Assembly: GCF_014170375.1 (NCBI RefSeq)
Contig: NZ_LZZW01000033.1
Span: 62,001-126,000 of the forward strand
Direction of reading: 5' to 3'
Source: Variovorax sp. UMC13
Lineage (GTDB): Bacteria; Pseudomonadota; Gammaproteobacteria; Burkholderiales; Burkholderiaceae_C
Length of the DNA: 64,000 nucleotides
Made by a program: the position numbers and the translations under genes. This document shows positions 51,138-58,931 of this stretch, piece after piece. Position 1 is the first letter of the stretch. Every line of letters begins with the position of its first letter. Below the pieces are notes generated by a model. The model did not search any database and had not been told where the DNA came from. It worked only from the letters and a program-made list of their open reading frames with translations.

Positions 51138-51696
51138 TGCGGGCTGTAAAACACCGCTCGATGCTCAGCAGATCACGTTTGCGTTCCTTAATTCGCCTAG
51201 CCGGATTGCCTGCATAGATGCCAAATGCCTTGCAGTGTTTGTTTATGAGGCTTAGCGCGCCTATTGCAACGCCTTCTTCTAGTGTCACTCCAGGCAAAAT
51301 GACACTTCCGCTACCCACTATCACGTGCCTATCCAGGAATACATCCGCATGGGTGACGTTGGTGTACTCATCCGGAACAGTAGGGTTTGTCATTGCCCCT
51401 CCGGAGTAATCGTCATTACTTGAATAGATGGATACTCGAGATGATATGTTGCAAAAATCCGATAATTCAATTTTCCCGCCGCCAATCAATGAAGAATATA
51501 CTGCGATGTGCACGTAATCACCGATTGAAATTCCGCCAAGACCTGCCGAGAGCACGCAAAAATCATCTATTCGAACATTGTTACCTAGCGCTATGCGATT
51601 CACTCCATAGAAGGACGCGCGATCGGAGATTTGAAGATTCTCGCCAGCAGACAAAAACCCTAAGGCCTTAATCGCATCTTGACTCAACATTGCCAT
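51127..51696 (-). CDS. Left-handed beta-helix O/N-acyltransferase
   Basis: A 189-residue hexapeptide-repeat acyltransferase: ALGNNVRIDDFCVLSAGLGG, ISIGDYVHIAVYSSLIGGG, FCNISSRVSIYSSNDDYSGG, then VFLDRHVIVGSGSVILPGVTL and GVAIGALSLINK, ending YAGNPARRIKERK. It resembles the WbbJ/FdtC-like group rather than the PglD/VioB type because it lacks the N-terminal Rossmann part. ATG 51696 shares one base with the aminotransferase stop (TGATG), so it most likely acylates the amino sugar made by that enzyme. Confidence 0.88.
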   Translation of the reverse strand: MAMLSQDAIKALGFLSAGENLQISDRASFYGVNRIALGNNVRIDDFCVLSAGLGGISIGDYVHIAVYSSLIGGGKIELSDFCNISSRVSIYSSNDDYSGGAMTNPTVPDEYTNVTHADVFLDRHVIVGSGSVILPGVTLEEGVAIGALSLINKHCKAFGIYAGNPARRIKERKRDLLSIERCFTARNAG

Positions 51697-52871
51697 CAGA
51701 AGGTCGCGAGAATTATTTCAATGACGCGTTTTTGATTATCCTCGCCCATGGCAGGATAAATCGGCAAGCAAAGCACTTTTTGCGCTGCTGCGCTAGCCAC
51801 AGGAAGATTTTCGCGATGCGCCGAAACCATTCCCCTATACATAGGAAATTCCGAGATCAAAGGGTAAAAATATCTGCGCGCATGGATCCCGTTGTCTTTG
51901 AGTTTCTGATACAAGCCATCGCGGCTCAACGGGTAGTCAGCCCCAACCAGAATGGGGAAATAAGAGTAGTTGGCCACTCGCTCGCCGGCATCTTGCAGGC
52001 AACGAATCCCGGGTACGTTCTGCAATGCTCCACGGTAAACTGCATCGATGCTTTGGCGCTTGGCCAATGCCGCGTCGACGTGCTGCAGTTGCAACATGCC
52101 GAAGGCCGCATTGATCTCGCTCATTTTTCCATTGATGCCCGGTGCGACCACCGTAGTTTCATCCACAAAGCCAAAGTTCTTCAAATGATCAATGCGCTGT
52201 TTGGTCTTGGCATCTGGACAGACGATGGCGCCACCTTCAAACGTATTGAAGACTTTGGTGGCGTGAAAACTGAGCACCGACAGGTCGCCGTGGCGCAGCA
52301 CGCTACCGCCCTCGTCCTGCACAGCAAAGGCATGGGCGGCGTCGTAGATTACCCGCAGGTTGTAGTTGTCCGCAATCTTCTGGATTGCATCTACGTCGCA
52401 AGGGTGGCCGTAGCAATGCACTGGCATGATGGCGGTCGTATGCGGGGTGATCGCCGCTTCAATCTTTGCCGGGTCGAGGTTCAGCGTGTCCGGGTCAACG
52501 TCAGCGAACACGGGTTTAATGCCATTCCACAAGAGCGAATGAGCTGTGGCCACAAACGAATAGGGGGTGGTGATGACTTCTCCGGTCACCCGCAGAGCTT
52601 GCAGCGCCGTGACCAAACCCAGCGTGCCGTTCGAGAAAAGCGCTAAGTGCTTCACGCCCAGATACTCGCACAGCGCCTTTTCAAGCTGTTGGTGAAACGG
52701 ACCACCGTTGGTGAGGATCTTGTTGTCCCATATTTCCTGCAGATACGGGATAAACTCTTCCAGCGGGGGCAACGCTGGCTGAGTGACATAAATGGCTGGC
52801 GCCGTGTCTTTGGCGTCAGTGTCAAGTTCCGCCTGCGTTGGCGAGACAAGCGCCAGGGGTGTCTTTGGCAT
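51696..52871 (-). CDS. DegT/DnrJ/EryC1 sugar aminotransferase, VioA-like
   Basis: A 391-residue PLP enzyme. ILTNGGPFHQQLEKALCEYL, LFSNGTLGLVTALQAL, GEVITTPYSFVATAHSLLWN, VIYDAAHAF and LSFHATKVFNTFEGGAI place the PLP Lys at residue 206. Together these match VioA-type dTDP-4-amino-4,6-dideoxyglucose transaminases closely; FdtB/WecE-type enzymes are the alternatives. The start is ATG 52871 because AAGGA lies 7 bases upstream; ATG 52877 is possible. It would use the RmlB product. Confidence 0.9.
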   Translation of the reverse strand: MPKTPLALVSPTQAELDTDAKDTAPAIYVTQPALPPLEEFIPYLQEIWDNKILTNGGPFHQQLEKALCEYLGVKHLALFSNGTLGLVTALQALRVTGEVITTPYSFVATAHSLLWNGIKPVFADVDPDTLNLDPAKIEAAITPHTTAIMPVHCYGHPCDVDAIQKIADNYNLRVIYDAAHAFAVQDEGGSVLRHGDLSVLSFHATKVFNTFEGGAIVCPDAKTKQRIDHLKNFGFVDETTVVAPGINGKMSEINAAFGMLQLQHVDAALAKRQSIDAVYRGALQNVPGIRCLQDAGERVANYSYFPILVGADYPLSRDGLYQKLKDNGIHARRYFYPLISEFPMYRGMVSAHRENLPVASAAAQKVLCLPIYPAMGEDNQKRVIEIILATF

Positions 52872-53003
52872 ATGCATTTCCTTCGATTCGAGGTAGGGCG
52901 ACAAATCGCGCTGGGTGACTTTGGGTCAGTTGATCGCCCTCGTTGAGGATGAGCATCAACATGAGATCGCTTCAACCGATGCAAGTACCAGGGGTCGCTT
53001 AAA

Positions 53004-54125
53004 TCAACTTTTCTGTGCTATGTACCAAGGCATGGCGAGCGCCAGACCTTCGCTGATGCGTTGGGTAGGCACGTAGCCAAGTAGGCGCTGCGCCTTGCCG
53101 ATATCGGCCAGGCTGTGTCGCACATCGCCAGCCCGAAAGTCACGGCGCACGGGCTGTGCGTCTTGAAGGCTCGGGTATTGCGGCAGCAGTTTGCCGTGCA
53201 GTTGGGCGTACAGCTCGTTCAACGTGGTGCGGTCGCCAACTGCGACGTTGTAGACCTGGTTCACGGGTGATGTTGAGCCCTCCCACCCGCCCTCTCCGGG
53301 CGGGAGATCGGCCACAGTGGCGGCCAGCAGATTCGCTTGAACGACGTTCGCGATAAAGCAGAAGTCCCGGCTGGTTTCGCCGTCGCCATTGATGTAGACC
53401 GGCTCACCTTGCATCAGGCTGGCGATCCATTTAGGAATGACTGCGGCGTAAGCGCCGTTGGGGTCCTGCCGAGGGCCGAACACGTTGAAATAGCGCAGGC
53501 CGATAGTGTTGAAGCCATAGCAGCGGGCAAACACGTCGGCATACAGCTCATTGACGTACTTGGTGACGGCATAGGGACTGAGCGGCTTGCCAATGGTGTG
53601 CTCGACCTTCGGAAGTCCCGGATGGTCGCCATAGGTGCTGCTGCTGGCCGCATAGGTGAAGCTCTTCACGCCCGCATCGCGCGAAGCCACCAGCATGTTC
53701 AGAAAGCCGCTGATGTTGACATCATTGGTCATGATCGGATCGGCCAAGCTTCGCGGCACACTGCCAAGGGCAGCTTCGTGAAGAACGTATTCCACTGCGG
53801 CTACGTCCTCGCCTGATGAAGCATGCTCAACAGGAAAGGCCATGGCTCGCTTGCAATCGTCGAGGTTGCGGATATCGCCCTCGATGAAGTGGAAGTTAGC
53901 CCACTGCTCGGACGTCACCAAGGTTTGAACCTCGGCCAGGTTGCGCCGGTGGCCCGTGGCGAAGTTATCGAGGCCCACTACGCGTTGGTTAAGCTTCAGC
54001 AGGTTTTCCAGCAGGTTGCTGCCGATGAAACCAGCCACGCCAGTGACGAGCCACGTGTGAGTCTCTGTGGTCAGGCGAGCGCGCAGGTTATCGTATGCCG
54101 TCGCACTTGAGTTCGGTTCGATCAT
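53004..54125 (-). CDS. wbpP: UDP-GlcNAc/UDP-GlcNAcA 4-epimerase, WbpP/TviC type
   Basis: A 373-residue extended SDR that matches WbpP along its length: WLVTGVAGFIGSNLLENLLK, VVGLDNFATGHRRNL, FIEGDIRNLDDC, VLHEAALGSVPRSL, YAASSSTYGDHPGLPK, LSPYAVTKYVNELYADVF, LRYFNVFGPRQDPNGAYAAV and DFRAGDVRHSLADI. The enzyme interconverts UDP-GlcNAc and UDP-GalNAc or their uronic acids. It follows tviB by 15 bp, and the two make UDP-GalNAcA. Residues about 100-110 and 280-290 hold small insertions relative to the form I remember. Confidence 0.93.
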   Translation of the reverse strand: MIEPNSSATAYDNLRARLTTETHTWLVTGVAGFIGSNLLENLLKLNQRVVGLDNFATGHRRNLAEVQTLVTSEQWANFHFIEGDIRNLDDCKRAMAFPVEHASSGEDVAAVEYVLHEAALGSVPRSLADPIMTNDVNISGFLNMLVASRDAGVKSFTYAASSSTYGDHPGLPKVEHTIGKPLSPYAVTKYVNELYADVFARCYGFNTIGLRYFNVFGPRQDPNGAYAAVIPKWIASLMQGEPVYINGDGETSRDFCFIANVVQANLLAATVADLPPGEGGWEGSTSPVNQVYNVAVGDRTTLNELYAQLHGKLLPQYPSLQDAQPVRRDFRAGDVRHSLADIGKAQRLLGYVPTQRISEGLALAMPWYIAQKS

Positions 54126-54140
54126 GGTCGAGCAGCCCGC

Positions 54141-55424
54141 TTACAGCCGACCGTCTGCGGCGCCCAAGGGCAGCAGACTTTTTACATCGAACAATACGGC
54201 GTTGGGTTGGCCCAGCGCCTTGATGCCCGCTTCACCCAAAGTCACGAACTGGTGATGACCGACGGCCAGCACGATGGCGGCGTACTGGCCCGGAGCTGGC
54301 ATTTCGCTCAGGCACTCGAGACCGTATTCATGTTCGGCCTCGGCCACATCAATCCACGGATCGAACACGTCGACCTGCGTGTTGTAGCCCTTCAAAGTGC
54401 GCACGATGTCGACGACCTTAGTATTGCGCACATCGGGGCAGTTCTCCTTAAAGGTCAACCCCAACACCAACACCTTGCTGCCCAACACCGGCACGTTCTT
54501 GCGCAGCATCAGCTTGATGACTTCGTCTGCAACGTGACTGGCCATGTTGTCGTTAATGCGGCGACCGGCCAAGATCACCTCGGGGTGATAACCCACTTCA
54601 ACAGCTTTGTGAGTAAGGTAGTAGGGGTCGACACCGATGCAGTGCCCGCCCACAAGCCCCGGACGAAATGGCAAGAAATTCCACTTAGTGCCCGCTGCCT
54701 GCAACACCTCCAGCGTGTCAATGCCCAAGCGATGAAAGATCAGGCTGAGTTCATTCATCAAGGCGATATTCACGTCGCGCTGCGTGTTCTCGATGACCTT
54801 GGCGGCTTCGGCCACCTTGATGCTGCTTGCCTTGTAGGTGCCGGCCGTGATGATCTGGCGATACAACTGGTCCACCTGCTCGGCGACTTCGGGCGTGCTA
54901 CCGCTAGTCACTTTCTTGATGCTGGGCAGGCGATGTTCCTTGTCGCCCGGGTTGATGCGCTCCGGGCTATAGCCACAGAAGAAATCGACGTTGAACTTCT
55001 TTCCACTAAACTTTTCCAAAACGGGCACACAGACCTCTTCGGTCGCGCCGGGATACACCGTCGACTCGAAGATCACGATCGCCCCGTCGCGCAAAACCTT
55101 GCCCACCGTTTCACTGGCCTTGATCAGGGGGGTCAGATCGGGGCGGTTGGCGCTGTCGACAGGGGTCGGCACCGTCACGATAAATATGGAACAGTCAGAC
55201 AAGTCTTGGGCCTTGGAGGTGAAGGCCAGCTTTGCCGCCTCCTTCAGCTCCTCGGAGGACGTTTCCAAAGTATGGTCATGACCGCCTTGCAATTCGGCGA
55301 TGCGTTTTTCATTGATATCGAATCCAATGACGGTACGCTTCTTCCCAAATTCGACGGCGAGCGGCAATCCAACGTAACCCAATCCGATGACTGCGATAGG
55401 TGCGTTCAGTTCTGATGAATACAT
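54141..55424 (-). CDS. tviB: UDP-N-acetyl-hexosamine 6-dehydrogenase, TviB/WbpO type
   Basis: A 427-residue UDP-sugar dehydrogenase: IAVIGLGYVGLPLAVEFGK (NAD fold), ESTVYPGATEEV, YSPERINPGDKEH, KVAEAAKVIENTQRDVNIAL and the catalytic Cys262 in LVGGHCIGVDPYYL; then LGLTFKENCPDVRNTK and VFDPW. The SPERINPGD and VIENTQRD segments fit the TviB/WbpO branch that oxidises UDP-GlcNAc or UDP-GalNAc. With WbpP it supplies a HexNAc uronic acid. Start ATG 55424. Confidence 0.93.
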   Translation of the reverse strand: MYSSELNAPIAVIGLGYVGLPLAVEFGKKRTVIGFDINEKRIAELQGGHDHTLETSSEELKEAAKLAFTSKAQDLSDCSIFIVTVPTPVDSANRPDLTPLIKASETVGKVLRDGAIVIFESTVYPGATEEVCVPVLEKFSGKKFNVDFFCGYSPERINPGDKEHRLPSIKKVTSGSTPEVAEQVDQLYRQIITAGTYKASSIKVAEAAKVIENTQRDVNIALMNELSLIFHRLGIDTLEVLQAAGTKWNFLPFRPGLVGGHCIGVDPYYLTHKAVEVGYHPEVILAGRRINDNMASHVADEVIKLMLRKNVPVLGSKVLVLGLTFKENCPDVRNTKVVDIVRTLKGYNTQVDVFDPWIDVAEAEHEYGLECLSEMPAPGQYAAIVLAVGHHQFVTLGEAGIKALGQPNAVLFDVKSLLPLGAADGRL

Positions 55425-55448
55425 GGAGTCTTAATGAAAAAGGAATAG

Positions 55449-57830
55449 TTACTGCCGCGCGGCGCTTCGCACGCGGGGCATGTTGTCTTCGAAATAGGCC
55501 AAGCCAGAACGGTCAAAGTTGAAGGTCCGGTCGAGCATCGATACGTTGGCGCCAACGCCTTGATTGGTGCTCAGCACATTGGAACCTTCACGTATGACGG
55601 TTTCAATGCCATACGACCACCTCGGGTTCCCAGTCACCTGCACCGGGTATGTAGGCGACATGTCCTTGCGCGGCGTGAGCGGAATCGACAACTCGATGCC
55701 GGCCGAGGTTCTCGAGGCAGCGGCCCACTCGAACTTGGTGCGTCGCACATAGAGCGTGATGGCGATGTCGTCAAACCATTGCTTAATGCCAAAGCGCACA
55801 CCCCGGTCGTTGTAAAGAAACTGCCCGGCCGTGACTTCCGCGTAGGTGCGCGTGGGCGTGTAGGCATAGCGATAGCTCGCGAGAGCCGTGCGCGAATGCA
55901 CCGGCAGGTTGGCGTCGTAGAACTGGATGCGTTCGAAACGGCCTGCTTCGGCGTGCAGCCGGTGGCGACCTTCGCCCGGCTCCCAGCGGACTTCGCCATA
56001 AGTACCACGATAGTTGGCGTCGATACGGCCGGCGGCCACGTGACCCGTCAGCGCATTGGCGCCCCACAGCGCAGCCGTCTCGGCGTTGTCCTTGCCAAAC
56101 AGATGCTCCACCGGCAGGCGGAACATCTGATGGACCATATAGCGGTCGGTTTGGCTCACAAAGCGGCTATTGCCGAAGACCTGCCCCTGCTTATAGTCGT
56201 CGGAGTCATGAATCGGCGTATTGCCCGCCACCTCGGCCCAGGCACCCGACCACAACGGCTGCTGCAGCATGGCGCGCAGTGCGAGCGAATGGTCGAACAC
56301 GCCGTACTCCGTTGCAACCGCGCTGCGCAGCACCGGCTGCAGGATGATGCGTGGCGTGGCCCAGCTGGGCGAACGCCCGTCGACGACCCAGCTTGCGTCC
56401 GCCAGCAGCGCGCCGATGGCGGTGGTGCCGGGGGTGTAGAGCTGGCCTGCGGTGCAACGCGCCGGGCCGAGCGCAATCCACTGTGCAAGGCAATCGGCCT
56501 GGCCGGTCACGCCCACTATGTCGAGCTGGCGCTGCATCAGCACTAGGCGGTAGCCAGCGCGCTGTGCCGCCAGGTTGCGAGCGATCACGCCCAGGGCCAC
56601 ACCCAGGCCGTCGGCCGTGTTGACGTTGTAGCTGGCGTTGTTCACGCGCACGGCCACGGCGCCGTCGGGCGCGCGGCCCACGCGGATGTCCTCGAAGCCC
56701 TTGGCGCGCAAGGCCTCACCGAGCGCGACGAGCTGTTCGTCGGTCACCGGTGCGGGCGGCGGGGGCGTCGACACGGCAGCGGCATTGGCCGCCACCATGG
56801 CTCGCGTCTCGGCCGAAGCGGTCGGCGACACGCTGAGCAGGGCCGACGCCGGCGGGCGCGGGCCCACGTTGGGCGGAGACAGGTCGGGCTGCAAGGGCAC
56901 GTCGGACACGCGCAGGCCATCTTGCGAGAAGGCCTTGCGCTCGGTCGACGGCGCCGGCTGCGCAGACGCAGACGGGAACACAGTGGCCGTGGTCGTCGTG
57001 GTGGTGATGGTCGACACGGCTGCGGGGCGGCTATCGGGCACCTTGTACAGGGGCACGTTGAAGCCGATGCTCACCCAGCTGCGCGCGGTGCGTTCGTCAC
57101 CGCGCAAGCGCACGTTGGCGCCCACATGGGCCGACCAGCCAGCCGGCAGCCATTCGGAAGGTGCATAGACGCGCGCACCCGCCCACGCTTGACTGTCGAC
57201 GTATTCGATGTGGGTCTGCAGCCAAGAGAGCGGCCGGTAGGCTGCGCTGGCAAAGGGGCCGTCGAGCGGCGTGCTGACGTTGCGTGCGGTGCCGCGGCGC
57301 GCATAGCCCACTGTCAGGTCGAGCGGGTCGAGTGGCGTGTACGTGAGCACGCCGTACAGCGAGCGGAAATTACCGGTCTCGCCGCCGATGTCTGTGCCGC
57401 CGGCGGCGATCTTCCAGCGACCGTCACGGTCGAGCTGGGCACCACCCTTGAAATTGAAGGAGAGGTCGCGAATGCCGCAGTTGTCGGTATAGCAGTTCGT
57501 ATTGAACTTGTTACTGGCAATGCGGCCGGAAATCTCGAGATTGGGCAGCAGGCCGAAGCCTGCGACCAGGTTGTGGCCACTCGTGCCGTAGCGGTTCGTG
57601 ATCGGACCGCCTACCACTTCATTGTCATAGCCCAGCGACGCACTGCCCCAAGGCAACAGCTGTGCCGTGGGGGTGACCGACAAACCGGTCGCACCGCTCG
57701 CGTTGAGCGAAGGTGCAATCTGTGCATGAGCTGGGGGCACCGCCGCCGCGCCCGCCAGACCGAGCAGCGCGAGGGCGGCGGCTAGGACTGGCGACTGCGG
57801 GAACGGTGCGCGATCAGCCCCCGGTGCCAC
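55449..57830 (-). CDS. YjbH domain outer-membrane exopolysaccharide protein
   Basis: With GTG 57830 as start the protein has 793 residues: a signal peptide (APFPQSPVLAAALALLGLAG, ending PPAHA), then QIAPSLNASGATGLSVTPTAQLLPWGSASLGY and the beta-rich YjbH pattern (GFGLLPNLEISGRI, GGAQLDRDGRWKIAAGGTDIGG), and a C-terminal half of alternating strands ending in an aromatic-rich domain. YjbH-type proteins are outer-membrane lipoproteins or barrels linked to exopolysaccharide secretion. The frame stays open to 57917, and alternative GTG/TTG starts all lie within the repeat of the preceding gene. Confidence 0.8.
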   Translation of the reverse strand: MAPGADRAPFPQSPVLAAALALLGLAGAAAVPPAHAQIAPSLNASGATGLSVTPTAQLLPWGSASLGYDNEVVGGPITNRYGTSGHNLVAGFGLLPNLEISGRIASNKFNTNCYTDNCGIRDLSFNFKGGAQLDRDGRWKIAAGGTDIGGETGNFRSLYGVLTYTPLDPLDLTVGYARRGTARNVSTPLDGPFASAAYRPLSWLQTHIEYVDSQAWAGARVYAPSEWLPAGWSAHVGANVRLRGDERTARSWVSIGFNVPLYKVPDSRPAAVSTITTTTTTATVFPSASAQPAPSTERKAFSQDGLRVSDVPLQPDLSPPNVGPRPPASALLSVSPTASAETRAMVAANAAAVSTPPPPAPVTDEQLVALGEALRAKGFEDIRVGRAPDGAVAVRVNNASYNVNTADGLGVALGVIARNLAAQRAGYRLVLMQRQLDIVGVTGQADCLAQWIALGPARCTAGQLYTPGTTAIGALLADASWVVDGRSPSWATPRIILQPVLRSAVATEYGVFDHSLALRAMLQQPLWSGAWAEVAGNTPIHDSDDYKQGQVFGNSRFVSQTDRYMVHQMFRLPVEHLFGKDNAETAALWGANALTGHVAAGRIDANYRGTYGEVRWEPGEGRHRLHAEAGRFERIQFYDANLPVHSRTALASYRYAYTPTRTYAEVTAGQFLYNDRGVRFGIKQWFDDIAITLYVRRTKFEWAAASRTSAGIELSIPLTPRKDMSPTYPVQVTGNPRWSYGIETVIREGSNVLSTNQGVGANVSMLDRTFNFDRSGLAYFEDNMPRVRSAARQ

Positions 57831-58602
57831 CGGTGCCGCCGGTGCCACCCGTGCCGCCGGTACCACCGGTGCCGCCCGAACCCGGGGTCGGGAGCAGGTC
57901 GCCCGCAGCCTTGGCAATCGCCAGGATCGCGGCCTTCAGGCTGCCGTCGGCGTTTTGCAGCACCGATGCGGTGTTATCGAGCACCTTGTCCAGCGGCGAG
58001 CCGATGGCGAAGCTGGTCGATTCGAAGTTGCCCGATGCGGCGATCACGGCGTCAGCCTGCGCGCTGGTCAGGCCGGAGCCGACGAGCTGGTCCTTGACCA
58101 CCTTGAGCACGGCGGCGCGGTACGAAGCCACGGCGGTGGCCGAGCTCACGTTGGCGGCAAAGGTGCTGTCCGAACGGATCTTGGTCAGGAACTGGTCCAG
58201 GGTCAGGCCGGCGCTGCCGCTGGCCGAGGCTGCGAGCACCGTCTCGACGAGGATGTCGGTCAGGGGCGTGAAGTTGGCGATGTTGCTCGAGAACAGCAGA
58301 CCACGGTAGGTGATCGCGCCTGCCTTGGCGGTGCCGATGCAGGGGTAGGTGATGGCCACGCGGTTGCTGGTGTAGCCGCCGTTGGCGTCCGAGGTGCCCA
58401 CCACGCGGGCGCCGTTGGCGCAGTTCAGCTCGATGCTGGCGTTGGCCAGGGCCGCGCCGCGTGCCGTCGTGCCGCTCACGGCAATTTCCGCACCGGCACC
58501 GTTACCACCACCGCCGCCGCCACCGCCGCAGGCAGCCATGCTGAGAAGGGCTACGGCCGAAACCAGGAACTTGGCGCGTGCCGATTGCGTGAAGTTTGTC
58601 AT
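57814..58602 (-). CDS. Lipoprotein of unknown function with Gly-Gly-Thr repeat tail
   Basis: A 262-residue protein from ATG 58602. The lipobox is LLSMAACGG followed by a run of eight Gly; then come a small Ig- or carboxypeptidase-regulatory-like segment (AEIAVSGTTARGAALANASIEL), an Ala-rich helical middle (ASYRAAVLKVVKDQLVGSGL) and a C-terminal tail of six GGT units. No family was assigned. It is the first gene of the - strand cluster, and its 3' end overlaps the YjbH-type gene, so the two are likely partners in the envelope. Confidence 0.7.
   Translation of the reverse strand: MTNFTQSARAKFLVSAVALLSMAACGGGGGGGGNGAGAEIAVSGTTARGAALANASIELNCANGARVVGTSDANGGYTSNRVAITYPCIGTAKAGAITYRGLLFSSNIANFTPLTDILVETVLAASASGSAGLTLDQFLTKIRSDSTFAANVSSATAVASYRAAVLKVVKDQLVGSGLTSAQADAVIAASGNFESTSFAIGSPLDKVLDNTASVLQNADGSLKAAILAIAKAAGDLLPTPGSGGTGGTGGTGGTGGTGGTGG
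57818..57878. repeat. 9-bp coding repeat, about 6.7 units
   Basis: Imperfect 9-bp units (GGN-GGN-ACN on the - strand) encode the Gly-Gly-Thr tail of the lipoprotein. In the other frame they encode Ala-Pro-Val/Ala-type units in front of the YjbH-type signal peptide and contain its candidate GTG starts. Unit-number change keeps both frames. Confidence 0.75.
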
Positions 58603-58863
58603 CGAGTTTTCCGCTCTGTGAGGACTGGGGGAACCCGGTGCGCGAAGCGTGCCGGGCGCAATTGAAAACTGCACGAATTCATCTGTTGATCAAGTCGAAA
58701 CAGAGGAATACGGCGGGGAAACACCAAATAACTCGCCATTTTGACGATTGTTAACGGTGGCGAGGGGAGTGTATCAGTCCGGAATGTGCACGCATCCCCC
58801 ATTTATGCCATTCCGCAAGACGGTGAAACCCCGGGTCCAAAAAAGTAAACCGAAAGCAATAAA
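58603..58863. promoter_or_regulatory. Upstream region of the polysaccharide cluster (- strand)
   Basis: About 260 bp ahead of the lipoprotein gene, A+T-rich at 58680-58800. It must hold the main promoter of the 23-kb - strand cluster unless internal ones dominate. I could not pick one -35/-10 pair with confidence. Confidence 0.35.
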
Positions 58864-58904
58864 AAAGGCCGATCAATCGCTCAGCGAGCGATTGATCGGC
58901 CTTT
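58864..58904 (-). terminator. Rho-independent terminator of the RhlE-type gene
   Basis: A perfect 19-bp inverted repeat (58864-58882 with 58886-58904) with an AGC loop. Read on the - strand it is followed by a T run (TTTTTT). It begins 28 bp after the helicase stop codon and insulates the polysaccharide cluster from it. A-rich flanks on both sides would allow some activity in the other direction. Confidence 0.9.
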
Positions 58905-58931
58905 AAAAGGGCGAATTTGAATACTATTTAA

